Of a stretch of 64,000 nt of DNA, positions 8,681 to 17,400 are shown one piece after another. The position numbers were made by a program, and so were the translations under genes. The notes beneath the pieces were generated by a model that ran no database searches, was not told the DNA's origin, and saw only the letters and a list, made by a program, of their open reading frames with translations. The stretch is from Terriglobia bacterium. GTDB lineage: Bacteria; Acidobacteriota; Terriglobia; Terriglobales; Acidobacteriaceae. Each line of letters starts with the position of its first letter. The first letter of the stretch is position 1. The DNA is taken from contig JAIQFD010000003.1 in NCBI GenBank assembly GCA_020073495.1, positions 620,001 to 684,000 of the forward strand, read 5' to 3'.

Positions 8681-9124
8681 TTAGCCTACAGACCACGCCG
8701 CAGCCGCGATCGTCCGGCTTCGTTGCTTGAGCGGTTCCAGCATGTTGCTTCGCTGGAAGTGCCTGGAGTGGGCAGTCACGCGCACATAGGGTATCCCCAG
8801 GAAACGGCTCACGATAACTTCCGAGACCTCCAGGCAATTAAAGCCGGAATACTTTACCTTGGCGAAGATCCGCCGCATTGCTCTGCGAAGCGTACCTTCC
8901 GTCCCAGAGCCGAGCATGTATGCCTGAACCGTGCCCTTGATGAAAAAAAAGCTCCAGCCGGCGCGGCGAGCGTCCCGGTCGAGAGTGTGTGCGTCTGAAT
9001 TGCCGATGAGCCGCCAGGCCTTCCAGTATGGCTTGAGGTGGAGGGGAAACGACTCCGGCATGAGGGTGCCCGAGAGCATCAGCACACTGCGTACCTTAAG
9101 GCCGTTCATGGCAGGAGGATTCAT
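8681..9124 (-). CDS. Conserved-looking hypothetical protein, unknown
   Basis: 147 residues from ATG 9124, which overlaps the stop of the upstream membrane-protein gene as ATGA. It is soluble, with mixed alpha/beta character. It holds LHLKPYWKAWRLIGN, GTEGTLRRAMRRIFAKVKYS and FLGIPYVRVTAHSRHFQRS, the last resembling a conserved core. No family or catalytic motif is recognised. Coupled translation with the membrane protein suggests a joint role. Confidence 0.6.
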   Translation of the reverse strand: MNPPAMNGLKVRSVLMLSGTLMPESFPLHLKPYWKAWRLIGNSDAHTLDRDARRAGWSFFFIKGTVQAYMLGSGTEGTLRRAMRRIFAKVKYSGFNCLEVSEVIVSRFLGIPYVRVTAHSRHFQRSNMLEPLKQRSRTIAAAAWSVG

Positions 9125-9471
9125 AGCGACTCGCTTCCTGGAGTGCGATCGGTGATGGAAGCGATGGAAAATCGAGGTTGCGAGCGAAGGGCAAACACAG
9201 ACAGCAGGAAGAGCGCGAGCGACACCGTGCCCACGCCAAGGAAGACTGTCCGCGAAAGGCCCGGCGGGATTACCGGGTTGAAGAGCGCGGCAACAACCAT
9301 GAACACGATCGCGAATCCAGCTTTTCCGATCTGGAATGACTGCACGACCACCAGGATCGCCGCTGCGCACACGACGAATTGCAGCGTCAAAGCGTACCCG
9401 GCGGACGGACGCCACAACAGGGCGCCGAGCAGCGTCATGACGGATACCCACTTCATGATCTTGGTGAGCAA
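9121..9471 (-). CDS. Small four-helix membrane protein
   Basis: 116 residues with about four hydrophobic segments: ALLWRPSAGYALTLQFVVCAA, FAIVFMVVAALFNPVIPPGL, TVFLGVGTVSLALFLLSVFA and the N-terminal MKWVSVMTLLGALLW. The pattern, including the FNPVIPPGLSR loop, is reminiscent of small DUF6804-like membrane proteins. That match is from memory and unverified. It is followed by the coupled 147-residue gene (ATGA overlap). Confidence 0.65.
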   Translation of the reverse strand: MLTKIMKWVSVMTLLGALLWRPSAGYALTLQFVVCAAAILVVVQSFQIGKAGFAIVFMVVAALFNPVIPPGLSRTVFLGVGTVSLALFLLSVFALRSQPRFSIASITDRTPGSESL

Positions 9472-9550
9472 TGGAACCTCGATTCCGCCGATCCCAGGGT
9501 GAGCCGGGGCAGCTCCTGCCGCCCCACGCTGACCCGAGTGACACGTCCGG

Positions 9551-9871
9551 CTAGGCCGCTGCTACGACCGTGAGCTTATGCAGGGTGGAGTTGGTGACCT
9601 TGGTCAGGCGCACTTTCGGCGCTCCATCGAGCACTTTCTCCAGGCTTTTCAGCACGTCAGGGTAGGCGGCAACGTTGTAGGCCTCGGCTTGCTCTTTGGT
9701 CTCCCAGATGCTGATTGCGGTCACGTGCATGCCGTCCTCTGAAGCCAGGGTGATCTCATCGCGGAAACCCGCCTGCTTGCGCAGGATGGGCAGGACATCC
9801 TTGTCGAATGTCTGGGTGAACTGGCTGAGAGAATTCGGTTTCAGACGGACGGATACGTTGCGAGCAAACAT
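9551..9871 (-). CDS. ABM (antibiotic biosynthesis monooxygenase-like) domain protein
   Basis: 106 residues with the dimeric alpha+beta-barrel ABM pattern: VSVRLKPNSLSQFTQTFDKD, then PILRKQAGFRDEITLASEDG, then ISIWETKEQAEAYN and YPDVLKSL. Members range from small monooxygenases to enzymes and stress proteins without a known substrate, so no reaction is assigned. AGGAGG lies five bases before the ATG. A 53-nt module at 9901-9953 upstream is nearly identical to one before the divergent gene at 10466, pointing to shared regulation. Confidence 0.75.
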   Translation of the reverse strand: MFARNVSVRLKPNSLSQFTQTFDKDVLPILRKQAGFRDEITLASEDGMHVTAISIWETKEQAEAYNVAAYPDVLKSLEKVLDGAPKVRLTKVTNSTLHKLTVVAAA

Positions 9872-9900
9872 TTCAACCTCCTAAAGGTTGGCCGTGCAGG

Positions 9901-9953
9901 CTAAGGCGGGAGGACTTCAGAGAGACTGACTTAGTTCAGAGAATCTGAAAGAG
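9901..9953 (-). promoter_or_regulatory. Copy 1 of a 53-nt shared upstream module
   Basis: Read on the minus strand, towards the ABM gene, this 53-nt block matches plus-strand 10374-10426 at 44 of 53 positions with no gap. It contains CTGAACTAAGTCAG (imperfect dyad, CTGA...TCAG arms) flanked by TTCAGA and TCTGAA, then CCTCCC and CCTTAG. Confidence 0.65.
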
Positions 9954-10073
9954 GAGGGAAACTGCTCGCTCTTTATCAAGGTTAGGCTCATTTCCCAGGA
10001 ATGTCAATGTCGGCCAGCGAACGCTGATTGGGCAACGCCTTACGCAGTACTCAGTTGCAGGCCACAACCCAGC

Positions 10074-10238
10074 TCATCCGGACTTTCCGGTAGCCGCACG
10101 CACGGTCCGCGCAGCGGCCTGGTTCACGTCCTCGCGCGTCCCTTTGGTCTCGGATTCCTCGGGTAGGGCATCATCCCGCTTCTCAACCCGCTCCGTGCTG
10201 CGCTGTAACTTATCCGCCTTGGTGCGTTTCTTTGCCAT
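10074..10238 (-). CDS. Small charged conserved-type protein (54 residues)
   Basis: Too short for a usual ORF cut-off. It begins MAKKRTKADK, has a charged centre ERVEKRDDALPEE, then the segment ETKGTREDVNQAAARTVR that I associate with a small protein widespread in Acidobacteriota and some Proteobacteria; this is recalled, not searched. It is hydrophilic, without signal or membrane segment. ATG is at 10238 and TGA at 10074-10076. It lies between the two copies of the 53-nt module. Function is unknown. Confidence 0.65.
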   Translation of the reverse strand: MAKKRTKADKLQRSTERVEKRDDALPEESETKGTREDVNQAAARTVRAATGKSG

Positions 10239-10373
10239 GTCCACAGCTTACGCCCGCCAAGTGAACGGCGCTACTCATGTGGATCTCTAACTTCACCTCT
10301 ACCCAGCGTTCCCGGATATTGACAGCACGAAGGCATAAGCCTACCGTGGGAGTTGAGCGAGCTTCTCTACTCA

Positions 10374-10426
10374 CTCATTCAGATCTCCTGAACTAAGTCA
10401 GCCCATCTGAAATCCTCCCACCTTAG
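10374..10426 (+). promoter_or_regulatory. Copy 2 of the 53-nt shared upstream module
   Basis: Sense-oriented towards the gene at 10466, this is 44/53 identical to the minus-strand block at 9901-9953. The core CTGAACTAAGTCAG is at 10388-10401. It ends 39 bases before the ATG, while copy 1 ends 29 bases before its ATG. Confidence 0.65.
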
Positions 10427-10465
10427 TAAGGCCGAAGACGCTTGTTCGGTCAGAAGGTGACGCGC

Positions 10466-10690
10466 ATGTCAAAACGACGCGGGAACCCATCTTGGGGCAA
10501 ACCCGACCCAATCAGGGCGCCGGTGACCAGAAGTGATTTCGAGTACATGGTGAAGGTGCTCGAGCTCTCTCCGGAGCAATATCTGGACTCGACCCCACTA
10601 AGAGAATGGGTCCTGAAGAACAAAGACCTAAAGTATGTCCCGCCGGAGCTGCTGATGGCGTGGGGATTCACGGCGAAGAGCGAGGTCTGA
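10466..10690 (+). CDS. Small conserved-type hypothetical protein (74 residues)
   Basis: ATG 10466 is preceded by AAGGTGA at about 10453-10459. An in-frame TTG at 10442 is less likely. The protein is soluble, with a basic N-terminus (MSKRRGNPSWGKP) followed by a helical region TRSDFEYMVKVLELSPEQYL and WVLKNKDLKYVPPELLMAWG. No family is recognised. It is divergent from the ABM gene and shares its 53-nt upstream module. Confidence 0.6.
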   Translation: MSKRRGNPSWGKPDPIRAPVTRSDFEYMVKVLELSPEQYLDSTPLREWVLKNKDLKYVPPELLMAWGFTAKSEV

Positions 10691-10835
10691 CGTACACTCC
10701 CGCTGTTGGCAGCGGCAACGCAATCGCGCCACACATCTCGGCGAGCCCCTGGCGACGATGTTGCGAAGGGTCCAACGAAGCACTAAGTCCGAGACGATCA
10801 GGGTAGGGAGGAAACTTGCTCCTAAGCTCCCGCGC

Positions 10836-11180
10836 TTACCAGCGAGGCTCGCGCGGCTGGCGCGCATGTCCGCGATAGTCGTCCCGACCGCCGCTCCGGG
10901 AGCCGCTGCGCGAACCGCCGCCGCCGCTGCGCTCTGTCTTGGGTCGCGCCTCGTTCACGGTGAGCGGGCGCCCGCCCGAGTCCTTGCCGTTCAGCCCGGT
11001 AATAGCGGCTGCTGCCTCAGCATCGTTCGTCATTTCGACGAAGCCGAAGCCGCGCGACCGGCCGGTATCACGATCGGTGACGAGCGAAACGCTTTCCACC
11101 GCGCCGTAAGCCGTGAACATCTCACGAATCTCGGCTTCAGTAGCGGAAAACGCCAGATTGCCAACGTAAAGTTTCTTCAC
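10836..11180 (-). CDS. RRM-domain RNA-binding protein
   Basis: 114 residues from GTG 11180, with GGAAGGA upstream. A longer frame to 11258 adds non-conserved residues before the domain. A single RRM fills residues 1-80, with RNP2 as LYVGNL (4-9) and RNP1 as RGFGFVEM (43-50), carrying the aromatic residues that stack on RNA. The tail (about 82-114) is a Gly/Ser/Arg-rich RGG-like extension. Such small bacterial Rbp proteins bind single-stranded RNA and are often cold-induced. A DEAD-box helicase gene lies nearby on the same strand, a functionally consistent neighbour. Confidence 0.9.
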   Translation of the reverse strand: MKKLYVGNLAFSATEAEIREMFTAYGAVESVSLVTDRDTGRSRGFGFVEMTNDAEAAAAITGLNGKDSGGRPLTVNEARPKTERSGGGGSRSGSRSGGRDDYRGHARQPREPRW

Positions 11181-11300
11181 AGGAAAGTCCTTCCGAAGAT
11201 TCCACAAAGCTGGAATCGTTTCTGAGAAGCCCGCGTGTCGCAAGCTGTCTCGGGTCAAGGTTTACGAGCCGCCTAGAATGTGTCCGGCGAGCTCGGACGC

Positions 11301-11474
11301 TTACGAACTCTGGTCTTCGCTGGGGACGAAGGCAGGGATCTCCGTAGCGATGTCGTCGTTATGGCCGGCGGCCTTTTCCAGCTTGCGCTGCTGTTTGCGC
11401 TCGGCCTTTAAGCGCTGTTTCTCTTTTCGAGCTTGCTCTTTCTGACGCTTGTTGAACGTGGGACGAGAACTCAT
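11301..11474 (-). CDS. Small highly charged protein (57 residues)
   Basis: Below a normal ORF cut-off. ATG is at 11474 and TAA at 11301-11303. It begins MSSRPTFNKRQKEQARKEKQ and continues as a Lys/Arg/Glu/Gln-rich single helix before an acidic tail (DDIATEIPAFVPSED). I recall this SRPTFNKRQKEQARKEKQ signature in small proteins from many bacteria, function unknown. It lies between the RRM and helicase genes on the same strand. Confidence 0.65.
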   Translation of the reverse strand: MSSRPTFNKRQKEQARKEKQRLKAERKQQRKLEKAAGHNDDIATEIPAFVPSEDQSS

Positions 11475-11708
11475 GCTGCGGACCTCCGGCGGGGCTCCAA
11501 TGGTGCTAAGAACGTTGAAGGGATGAATGCCGGTCTAGGACGAGAGCTAAGCGTGTGGGGTCCGACTTTCCGTCTGGTCGCGCAGAGAACGCCATGCCGT
11601 AGCGCGCAACAGTGCGAAAGGAGACACTTTCAGTATACGCGAGAACCAGGAGCCGCCGGGGAAATTCACCCGCGGAGTAACGGCTCCAGGTCCATTACCG
11701 TACGTCGA

Positions 11709-12905
11709 TCAGGCGAAAACCTCGCCGGGCATGGGCTGCAAGGTCCGGCCCAGCAGCGTGTTCCGGGGCCTGGAAGACCTCTGGGCCGAGATGTCGCCGC
11801 TGATCTCCTTGCGCTCCAGCCGGAGCTTCAGAACCCGCTCGATGGTGCGCAGCTCGATCACCTCCGCAGCAGATACCAGCGTCGAAGCGCGGCCACGCGC
11901 GCCAGCACGGCCGCAACGACCGACGCGGTGAATGAAATCTTCCGGCAATGTCGGCAGGTCGTAGTTGATGACGTGGGCGACGTCCTCGATATCCAGTCCG
12001 CGCGAAGCCACGTCGGTGGCGACCAGCACCTTGAATCGTCCCTGCTCGAAGCCATTCAGCGCTCCCGTGCGTTGTGACTGGGAGCGATCGCCGTGGATCA
12101 TGGCAGCGAGGAACCCATCGCGAATCAAATGCTTGGTCAAGCGTTCCGTACCGCGCTTGGTGCGGGCGAACACCAGCGTGCGGCCCTCTTCGGCACGGAG
12201 TAGGTGACTGAGGGTGTCAAATTTATCGGCAGTGTTCACCTCGAACGCGTGCAGTTCAACGCTTTCAGCGGGCTTGAGTGTCGATCCCAGGGCGATCCGG
12301 ACCGGGTCGCGAAGGTAATCGTTCACCAGACCGGCAACTGAGGCCTCCAGGGTCGCGGAGAAGCACATCGTCTGCCGCGCCGTCGGCACAGCCGCCACAA
12401 TACGGCGGATCGAAGGCAGAAATCCCATGTCCAGCATGCGGTCGGCTTCATCCAGAACCAGCACGTTGACGTGGCGCAGGGTCGCGAGCTTGCGCCCGAG
12501 GAAATCTTCCAGTCGGCCGGGAGTTGCCACCAGCACGCGCGCGCCTGAACGCAGCTCCTGTAACTGGCGGTGCTCCGGCAGTCCGCCGATCGCCAGTGCG
12601 GCCGGGGGCATGGATCCACCTCGGAAGAGCTCAAATTGTGAGTGCACTTGCATGGCAAGCTCGCGCGTAGGCACGAGCACCAGCACTTCAACACCGCAGG
12701 GCTTGCGCTTCATCAGGCCCTCGATGATGGGGACGACGAAGGCGAGAGTCTTACCGGTGCCCGTAGGCGCCGTGGCCATCAGGTCAGTCCCAGCCAGTGC
12801 ATGCGGGATCGCCGCTGTCTGAATGGGTGTGGGAATGCAGAAATTGGCATCGGCCAGTCTCTTCTGCATTGCGGCAGAGAGTGGCATTTCGGAGAAATTC
12901 ATCAT
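11709..12905 (-). CDS. DEAD-box ATP-dependent RNA helicase
   Basis: About 398 residues from ATG 12905 (the adjacent ATG 12902 is equally possible; a GTG at 12947 is less likely). It contains all core motifs: the Q motif (FCIPTPIQTAAIP), Walker A APTGTGKT (about 46-53), PTREL, DEAD (about 152-155), SAT, and HRVGRCGRAGARG. The protein ends shortly after the second RecA lobe, without a long RNA-binding tail, so it is a minimal RhlE/CsdA-like helicase. It would unwind RNA duplexes in ribosome assembly, decay or cold adaptation. A perfect 16-bp palindrome lies 25-40 bases upstream of the start. Confidence 0.93.
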   Translation of the reverse strand: MMNFSEMPLSAAMQKRLADANFCIPTPIQTAAIPHALAGTDLMATAPTGTGKTLAFVVPIIEGLMKRKPCGVEVLVLVPTRELAMQVHSQFELFRGGSMPPAALAIGGLPEHRQLQELRSGARVLVATPGRLEDFLGRKLATLRHVNVLVLDEADRMLDMGFLPSIRRIVAAVPTARQTMCFSATLEASVAGLVNDYLRDPVRIALGSTLKPAESVELHAFEVNTADKFDTLSHLLRAEEGRTLVFARTKRGTERLTKHLIRDGFLAAMIHGDRSQSQRTGALNGFEQGRFKVLVATDVASRGLDIEDVAHVINYDLPTLPEDFIHRVGRCGRAGARGRASTLVSAAEVIELRTIERVLKLRLERKEISGDISAQRSSRPRNTLLGRTLQPMPGEVFA

Positions 12906-12929
12906 TCGAATCGTAAGCTTTCTGGAGAG

Positions 12930-12945
12930 GCGTCTCGCGAGACGC
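12930..12945. repeat. Perfect 16-bp palindrome upstream of the helicase start
   Basis: GCGTCTCGCGAGACGC is self-complementary over all 16 bases. It could be an operator dyad or a leader hairpin in the helicase transcript. Confidence 0.6.
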
Positions 12946-13225
12946 ACTCAGCATGCGATTCGCGACGGTACAAAGGAAGCCGCTCAGGTAAATTGGCGCT
13001 GGAACGAACGGAGAGCAGGAAGACTTAGGAGGGGCCAGACCGGATGGTTCGATCGGACTGCCGCACCACAAGCGAACCGTGGCTACTAGCGTCAACGTCA
13101 GTATAGCACTTGAGGGGGAAGGCTACCTAATCCAGGCATGTCCAACTGTTGTGGGAGTACCTGGTTAACAAACCCTTTCAAACCTTCGGGCAAACCGGGA
13201 GATTTCAAGAAGTCCTTCAGAATCT
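12946..13225. other. Intergenic region between helicase and tRNA-Glu
   Basis: No convincing gene. A 103-residue minus frame (12784-13095) is not protein-like. The helicase promoter presumably lies here. Confidence 0.35.
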
Positions 13226-13303
13226 TGGCGTCCCCGGCGGGATTTGAACCCGCGTTACCGCCGTGAAAGGGCGATGTCCTGGGCCGGGCTAGACGACGGG
13301 GAC
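13226..13303 (-). tRNA. tRNA-Glu (anticodon UUC), CCA encoded
   Basis: The minus strand folds as a full cloverleaf. The acceptor stem GTCCCCG pairs with CGGGGAC. The anticodon arm CCGCC/GGCGG region carries the CCCTTTCAC loop with TTC. The T-arm holds GGTTCAAATCC. The chain ends GCCA, so the CCA tail is encoded. The sequence closely follows bacterial tRNA-Glu, including GTCTAG in the D arm. Length with CCA is 78 nt. Confidence 0.95.
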
Positions 13304-13398
13304 GCTCTGCGTGGCAGGATTGTCGTATGGCGAACTTCTACTGTACCAGTGCGCGCGAAACAGTGTCAAAGCGCGTGTTCGGACAGGGGAGGGCGCCA

Positions 13399-13427
13399 GT
13401 GACCACGGGTGCGCGGCTCTGTACAAT
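13399..13427 (+). promoter_or_regulatory. Sigma-70-like promoter, nearly leaderless
   Basis: GTGACC (13399-13404), 17-base spacer, TACAAT (13422-13427). The predicted start site lies only about 5 bases before ATG 13439. Confidence 0.5.
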
Positions 13428-13438
13428 GTCGGTACGCC

Positions 13439-14035
13439 ATGGCCGACTCGCTGTATCTCAGCCTCTGGTTTCCCAGCTTCACCGAGCGCGAAGTGTTGCC
13501 GCGCGTGCTCTCCGTGATGAAGCAGTTTCCATATTCCTTGGAGTTTCCCGGAATCGGGCACCTCGCGGTGCACCCGGTAGGATGGGATCAGCCCATCATA
13601 TTCGAGGAAAGCTTCGACTATCGCGCCGATCCGGAGCGCGCCGCGGCGCTGGCAGGGGAGTTCCTGCACGAGGACTATGCCTACGAATTCGAGGCCTTGT
13701 GGGACCTTTGGACCCCGAGTGAGGAGCACGGAGAGGTGTGGATCGACCGGCCCTCGCCGGTGAGCCTGGTGGCCAGCGGCCTGGGCTTCGACGAGGGCTC
13801 CTACCGCGAGAACGGGCACATTCGGGTGGATTTCGGGCTCGATACGCCATTCCTATTCGAGGACCTCCCGCTCACCTCGCAGGCCGAGGCACGGGTGAAG
13901 GCCAACGTGCAGAAGCTCGTCGGATTCACCGCCGCAGTGGAGAGAAATTGCGGGATCTCAGGGCGCCTGCTGTGGTCGGAGTCGGAAGAGAATCTGGCGC
14001 AGAAGCTGATCGCGCGACTACAGCGCGTGCAGTGA
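13439..14035 (+). CDS. Hypothetical protein, unknown
   Basis: 198 residues from ATG 13439. A possible upstream start at 13409 overlaps the promoter. It is soluble and acidic, beginning MADSLYLSLWFPSF, with YAYEFEALWDLW and two aromatic/acidic stretches, ending in a helix with ENLAQKLIARL. No signal peptide or catalytic motif is seen and I recognise no family. A -10 hexamer 11 bases upstream implies an almost leaderless transcript. The downstream 80-residue gene on the same strand has its own -10 box. Confidence 0.65.
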   Translation: MADSLYLSLWFPSFTEREVLPRVLSVMKQFPYSLEFPGIGHLAVHPVGWDQPIIFEESFDYRADPERAAALAGEFLHEDYAYEFEALWDLWTPSEEHGEVWIDRPSPVSLVASGLGFDEGSYRENGHIRVDFGLDTPFLFEDLPLTSQAEARVKANVQKLVGFTAAVERNCGISGRLLWSESEENLAQKLIARLQRVQ

Positions 14036-14087
14036 CGCCGCGGGTTCCGGCCAGTCTGCGCCGCCGCCGGAAGGCGCCGCTTCGTCC

Positions 14088-14093
14088 TATAAT
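14088..14093 (+). promoter_or_regulatory. Consensus -10 box six bases from a start codon
   Basis: A perfect TATAAT ends 6 bases before ATG 14100, so transcription would start at or next to the A of ATG. No good -35 box is visible at 17 +/- 1. Confidence 0.5.
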
Positions 14094-14099
14094 CGAGCT

Positions 14100-14342
14100 A
14101 TGGCCCGCGGATGGGAGAGCAAGTCGGTCGAAGCCCAGATGGAATCCGCCGAGGACAAGCCAGCCGCCGCACACGGCGCCATGACGCCGGAGCAGATCGT
14201 GCGGCACCGGCAACGAGAGTCGCTGCAGCTGGCGCGTGCGCGCGTCGTCCAGCAACTGGAGATCGCCCGCGAACCCCGCTACATCAAGCTGCTCAACGAT
14301 GCCCTGGAAGATCTGAACGCCCGCCTGTCGCGGATGAAGTAA
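14100..14342 (+). CDS. Small helical hypothetical protein (80 residues)
   Basis: Begins MARGWESKSVEAQ. It is charged and predicted mostly helical, with MTPEQIVRHRQRESLQLARARVVQQL and a C-terminal YIKLLNDALEDLNARLSRM that looks like a coiled coil (those spans are two helices). No family is assigned. It has its own TATAAT immediately upstream and would be translated from a leaderless mRNA. Confidence 0.6.
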   Translation: MARGWESKSVEAQMESAEDKPAAAHGAMTPEQIVRHRQRESLQLARARVVQQLEIAREPRYIKLLNDALEDLNARLSRMK

Positions 14343-14383
14343 GCCGCAACGAATCGACCTCCTCACAAACACAGAAGAAAAAG

Positions 14384-14405
14384 CCCCGGCATTTCTGCCG
14401 GGGCG
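14384..14405 (-). terminator. Rho-independent terminator of the FG-GAP/PKD gene
   Basis: Nine-base stem (GCCCCGGCA/TGCCGGGGC) with a TTTC loop. On the minus strand it is followed by TTTTTCTTC. It may also stop plus-strand transcription, where the T-tract is poor. Confidence 0.8.
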
Positions 14406-14421
14406 GAGATTCAGTTTGAGA

Positions 14422-17400
14422 TTACTGGGTAACCGTCACCGTCGCGGTGATGCAGGGCCCCGTGCCGTTGATGTTGCAGGGCGCCACCGCCGCGCCGAAG
14501 TTGGTGTTGACCTGCAGCACATACGTCCCGGGCTGAGTCCCGCTGCCACCCTGCGGGGGAGGCGTGAGACCAGTGCCGCCGCAACCCGCCAACAGGACGG
14601 CGAGCAGCAGGAAGCCGGCGCCCCACCACAGGAGGGTGCGGCGCTTGCTCTTCCGCGAACCAAGCAGCACCATGCCGAAGATTCCCGCGAACGCCGGTAG
14701 CAGGAGCGCCAGTTGCATCAGACCATTGCGTCCCGGCCGCGGCGGCGCCGTCTGCATGGCGACGTGGGCGAAGGACTGGACGATCATGTGGACCTGGTGG
14801 ATGTTCAGCACGTCAGGTACTGAGGTGGGGTTGAAGGTGCAGGTCAGGCCAGACGCCGCCGGACCCGACAGGATGGTGCATCCCGTGAACTGCACCGCGT
14901 TGGGGAAGGGTGGGGCGTTCGGGTTGGGTGACACCGTGATGAGAATGTCCACGGACTGACCTGCTTTGATCAGCGACTGCGGGGGCGACGCCGAGCCGTT
15001 AAAGACGGCCCCCGCGGTGGTCGGCGTGGTGATACTGCTGTGGATTACGACCGCCGCCGCTCCGCCTGCATCAGCGACCGTGATGGTAACGGAGAACAAC
15101 TGGCCGAGAGTCGCGTAGGTATGGCTGCCCCTCACCTGGAAGTTGCCGCCGCCCAAAGGAACGAATGAGATGTTCGCGCTGGGAGCAGTATCGGTGTTGC
15201 CGTCACCCCAGTTGATGGTGCTGCCGGCGTTATTGAAGTCGGCCGCAGTCGCGTTCGGGTTGCCATCGTGGAAGGTGCCAAGCACCACGTTGGTCACGGT
15301 CAGGCCCGGAGGCGTGAGGATCACACCGACCGGATTCGACAACGGCGCGTCGTTCACTAGCGCGGACGTGCTGTTGAAGTTGGGGATGGCGCTGGGGGTG
15401 CCCTCGTCATTGACGGTCACATGGATCTGGCAGGTCGCCGGCGCCCCAGCCACGCAGAACGGCCCTGCAGCGTCCAGGCCGCCTTCGGCGTAGGTGTGCG
15501 TGCCAGTGACGGTGAAGGGTCCACCCAGGTTTCCGGTGACGGTGCCAACGCTGGGTGCGGTGCCGTCACCCCAGTCGATGGTGGCGGTGAAGTCGCAGCC
15601 TGCGCCCGGACAAGCCGGTGAGCCGGTGTTGGCGTCGGTGAAGGTGAGCACGGTCACGTTGGTGAGAGCGGTGCCCTCATTGACCGGGCCCAGCCCCGCC
15701 ACCGCCGACGGCGTCAGTAGAGCATCCGCGATGGTCGCGGTGCCGCCGTTGACGTTCAGTAAGCTTCCGTCGACGTTGTCCTTGACGGTGACGCCGAGCG
15801 GGCAGCTTGCCGCCCCGCAGGCGATCGGGTTCTCTTCGGCGTACTTGTGGTTGCCCTGCACCTGGAAGTTTCCGCCGCCGAGCGACACGATGGAGAGATT
15901 GGCACTGGGGGCGTTGTCCGTGTTCCCGTCACCCCAGTTGACACTGGTGCCGGCTGCGTTGAAGTCGCCGGCCACAGCGCCCGCGCGATTCGAGGTGAAG
16001 GTCGCGACCACCTGGTTGGTGAACGCGACACCTTCGGTCGGGGTGATGGCCTGCGGACCGGGATTGCTCATGCTTGTGACCACGGCCGCAGTGCCCGGAG
16101 TCGGGCCTAGCGGCGCAGCGCCGCCCTTATCTATGACCGTCACCGTGACGGGGGTCAACTGCGTCCCCGCCTTGATGAACATGTGGTTGGCCACGACCTT
16201 GAAGTCGCCGGCCGGCCCGTTAGTCTGCACCAGCGCGCAAGGTGCCGGGCAGTTGGTCGTCTGGGTGTCACCCCAGGCGATGTCGATGGTGAAGTCCGTA
16301 GTCGGAGCACCGGTATTGCTGTCCTGGAACGCGGCCAGAGTGCCATTCCACGTATCCACGTTGGCCAGCAGGGTGTTGCCGGGACCCGTTGCGCAGCCTG
16401 GAGGATTACACGTCGCGCCGGTGACCGGGAGAACCGCCAGGCTGCCCACGACCAATGGCGCGTCGTTCACGGTGATCGCGCCGGAGCCGGTCACCGTCTG
16501 GGAGGAGTCGATGTCCACCACCTTGATACGCACGGTGAAGGAACCCTCTTCCACATAGGTGTGAGTGTCGTCCACAGTGAAGGCGCCGGTGTTGCCGTTC
16601 ACGTTGGTGGCAGGGACAAAGGCGCAGGGGCCGCCGCAATCACCCCAATCGATGGTGACCGTGTAGGCGGCCGTCGTGGTCAGCGTGTTCTCGTCGGTGA
16701 AGCTGCCGATGTTGCCGATCGAGGCCGCTCCTTCGGTAGCTGTCACGGCGCCGTTCACAGTCACGGTTATCAGGCCATCGGCCACATTGGCGGTGCTGTT
16801 CACAGTCGCAACGCTCGAGTCGACGTTGTCCGTGATCCCGATGACGACCGGCGTGAAGGTGCCCTCGTCCGGATACTTGTGGGCCGAGGCATTTGTGACG
16901 ACGGAGAAATTGGGGAAGACGCCCGTGACCGTTTCGGTCTCCGATGCACCGTCGCCCCAGTTCTGGACGACACCGGAGAAATCCCCTTGGACCGCGCCGG
17001 CACGGCCGGAAATGAATGTGGCCAGTGTGACTCCGTTGGCCATCGGCTTGCCTTCGATCGCGGCGAAGGTCACCGGCGTCGCCGTGATGGAGGTGATGTT
17101 GGCGTGGATCGTGACCTGGATCGGCGCCGACGGCGACTGGGTCGCCTCGCTGTCGGTGATGGTGGTCGTGATCGCGAAATTGCCGACAGCGTTATAGGTG
17201 TGCGTGCCCGCGACGACGAAGGGGCCACCCTGCGGCCCGGTCACAGTAGCGCACGGGGCAGCGCAGTTGTCCACCGGGCTACCGTCGCCCCAGTCGATGC
17301 TGGTGCTGAAGTCGGTGTTGAATGCCGTGGTGTTGGCGTCCGTGAAGTTCGCGACGGTCACGCCGGTATAGGTGTGCGGCGAAGCGGCGTTCGGGAGATC

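Noticed and set aside
9872-10073. Terminal inverted repeats of a transposon around the 54-residue gene
   Set aside because: The 53-nt copies are inverted and flank the gene, but no transposase or target duplication is visible and each copy is positioned like a promoter. Kept as a regulatory-module finding.
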